Positions 62,001-64,000 of a DNA stretch of 64,000 nt are shown here, piece after piece (the stretch's first letter is position 1; every line of letters begins with the position of its first letter). A program made the position numbers and the translations under genes. The stretch lies in the NCBI GenBank assembly GCA_034008185.1, contig CM067081.1:184533510-184597509 (forward strand), written 5' to 3'. The DNA is from Gorsachius magnificus. Taxonomy: Eukaryota > Chordata > Aves > Pelecaniformes > Ardeidae. The notes below the pieces were generated by a model that saw nothing but the letters and a program-made list of their open reading frames with translations, searched no databases and was not told the DNA's origin.

Positions 62001-63588
62001 TACACATACAAAATTAGATATTTGTTAAATAAACAGACATGCTAAACCTAATGGAATTTTGCAAATACAAGTTAAATGCCACATGAATGACTACCAGTGA
62101 TAAACTGAGCTACAATTAGCTACTTACACAAACCAAGATTCTTTTCAGTGACACAACTTTCTTAGCTCCAAAAGTAGTTTCCTCAAAAAAGTAATTTTTC
62201 ACTGAAACAAGGTCTTCTATCTAGTCCAAGACTTAGAAGGCCACATCACAAGTGCAAGGGGGACACAGGGAAGCAGAGACTTCAGGATTTTGGCCCCTGC
62301 AGCAAACCAGGCAGCAAATCAGCTCATCAGCTGCAACCCTCCTGACTTTCTGTAACAGCATGCAGATGCTGCTGGGGACAATGACAGAGGAGCTTGTAGA
62401 TATTCACTGTCAGAGAGTCATAGATCTAAGCCGGATTTCTTTCAGGTCCGAAAGAAGAGACAACCCAATAAGCAGGTACAAAAACTGAGTCAATCAAACA
62501 GGCTACTTTTTTAAAAACTAAAACTTTTCTAGTATCTTTACTTCCACAGCCCATAAGATGGTTGGATTCATCTGACTGCTTCTTACAGGAGAAACACCAA
62601 ATTCTTACCCAAGAATTTAGCGTGCTTTCTTGTGTTAATTATGAGCGATGGAGCCCATAAACTTCAACTGTTTCCTGGGCATATATGTAGTATTCTAATA
62701 TCAAGCTCTTAATCAAATCAGAGGTATTCCTTTAATTTTGGATGCCCCATCACGATTGCTCTTCCTGTCCATTTAATGTTCATGGCCATCTCCATCAATG
62801 GCTGAAACTGTTCAGCTGAGAAATTAATCTCAATAAACTGGGAGTACTTTTTAGCCTTGAAAGCCCAATCCTACTTTCATCAAAATCTGGCAAGTCTGTT
62901 CTTGCACTAACAACATATGCAACTCCTCATCTGTCACAGTATAATGTCACGGTGCTGTTGCTCATTCTGCCACGGCTAAGATGTGTGTATGTGTGTTGGC
63001 TGGCTTTAAGAATACATGGATTTAGCAGTGAACACAGCAATGTTCAGAAAAATAGTTTTCATAAACCACGGATGCAAAATTTTGGACTTGAACTGTGATG
63101 ATCTAGTCACATCCTATAGCCTGAGTTATTCTGTTGGTGCTGAGACAGTAGACAGAAAAACTTGCCATTGTCTGATACAAAAAAAGGTCTCTTCTGAAAA
63201 TTATTACAGGATATATGCAGATCTACTGGACACCAGGGCAGCTCCAGTGGCCTCAGGATATAGCAGGGCATGCTGACTATGTCTATTCACATGCAGTGAA
63301 ACTGGGTTCTGATTGTAGAAGGGTCTGAAAATTCTTCTGGTGGAAGACCAGGAGTTCTTGTTATAGCACCAAGGCAGGGGTCGAACCCCTTGTGTTCTTC
63401 TCTTGCTTATTATGTTACCTCAGGAAAAGGTTCTTTTCACCTCTGCACCCATTCCCCTGTGTCCACCCTGTAAGTCACTCACATCAATTGCAAAGCACAC
63501 TGTTTCAAGAACCTAGTCTTGGCTATGGCCTCTAAGCTCTATAAATACAAAGAATTAGTAGGAAACCGTAAAAATATTTTAGAAATTT

Positions 63589-63895
63589 ATAGAATCATAG
63601 AATCATTAAGGTTGGAAAAGACCTCCAAGATCATCAAGTCCAACCGTTAACCCAACACCACCTTGCCTACTAAACCATGTCCCAAAGTGCCATATCTACA
63701 CTTCTTTTGAACACCTCCAGGGACAGTGACTCCATCACCTCTCTGGGCAGCCTGTTCCAATGTTTGACCACTCTTTTATTGAAAAAATTTTTCCTGATAT
63801 CCAACCTAAACCTCCCCTCACACAACTGGAGGCCACTTCCTCTCGTCCTATCGCTTGGTCCTTGGGAGAAGAGACCGACCCCCCGACAAAGGGGA
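63589..63895 (-). mobile_element. CR1 LINE 3' copy (about 0.3 kb)
   Basis: It starts with tail repeats ATAGAATCATAGAATCATTA, then GGTTGGAAAAGACCTCCAAG and ATCATCAAGTCCAACCG, and the reverse complement of the ORF2 end (CCATCACCTCTCTGGGCAGC, CTTCCTCTCGTCCTATCG). It stops near 63895, so only the 3' UTR and roughly the last 65 codons are present. Confidence 0.93.
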
Positions 63896-64000
63896 TAGAG
63901 GATTTATCAGTTCAGGTCTGTAATTGCCCTAACACAGTTAGAAGGCTTTATCCAGCCAACTTACAGCAAAGTAAAGTAGATGTCACAGCTGTCTGCCTCC

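Larger units (their letters stand above)
57477..64000 (-). other. TMEM117: TMEM117 intron upstream of the exon (part)
   Basis: This is inferred to be the 5' flanking intron, because the exon at 57344-57476 opens with a split codon and a good acceptor. The stretch is AT-rich and has no supported coding exon. It holds a short G-tract at 57597-57612, a MIR-like fragment near 58900-59000, a pyrimidine-rich stretch at about 60150-60720 and a CR1 copy at 63589-63895. I see nothing recognisable in 59000-60150, 60720-63588 or 63896-64000. Confidence 0.7.

Noticed and set aside
1..64000. tRNA, rRNA, snoRNA or miRNA genes, CRISPR arrays, bacterial-type systems
   Set aside because: No cloverleaf boxes, conserved snoRNA boxes with stems, or regularly spaced repeats were seen. 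The hairpins listed have no evidence of expression.

Overview
This window looks like bird nuclear DNA, AT-rich and almost entirely non-coding. The evidence for a bird is the set of 5'-truncated CR1 LINEs with the ATTCTATG-type 3' tail repeat, ERVL-type solo LTRs of a kind common in bird genomes, and one recognisable vertebrate exon. I cannot name the species. The only convincing host coding sequence is a 133-bp exon on the minus strand at 57344-57476. It encodes a membrane segment that I recognise as TMEM117, a multi-pass membrane protein. It has a consensus donor, an acceptor and an open frame on both sides. TMEM117 has very long introns in vertebrates, so the simplest reading is that 57477-64000 and 1-57343 are the two introns flanking this exon. 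No other TMEM117 exon was recognised here.

Layout. 1-1.98 kb: plain intron with one LTR fragment. 1.98-5.65 kb: the largest CR1 copy (minus), with part of ORF1 (esterase-like domain) and a broken ORF2 (endonuclease plus reverse transcriptase). 6.8-7.4 kb: an old ERVL-type LTR. 8.5-37 kb: mostly unique intron with decayed repeats: a CR1 tail at 8.5 kb, an older CR1 at 17.9-18.5 kb, ancient LINE remnants at 22.6, 27.3, 29.7-31.0 and 33.2-33.6 kb, and two copies of a short ancient repeat. 37.1-40.3 kb: two CR1 copies and a solo LTR with a CATGG target-site duplication. 40.3-49.7 kb: unique intron with small local duplications (a 60-bp unit x3, a 31-bp unit x2, a 70-bp dispersed pair) and a CR1 tail. 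49.8-54.1 kb: a second solo LTR (CACCT duplication) and two more CR1 copies. 57.3 kb: the TMEM117 exon. 63.6-63.9 kb: a last CR1.

There is no operon, CRISPR array, RNA gene or new multi-gene system that I can support. The most informative signals are in the mobile elements. Two CR1 copies 45 kb apart share the same inactivating lesions, which suggests a common defective source copied in trans. Two same-family LTRs each keep a perfect 5-bp duplication. CR1/LTR pairs sit in mirror orientation around a 9.4-kb stretch of intron. Several perfect hairpins and an open 143-codon frame of unknown origin are listed as lower-grade leads.
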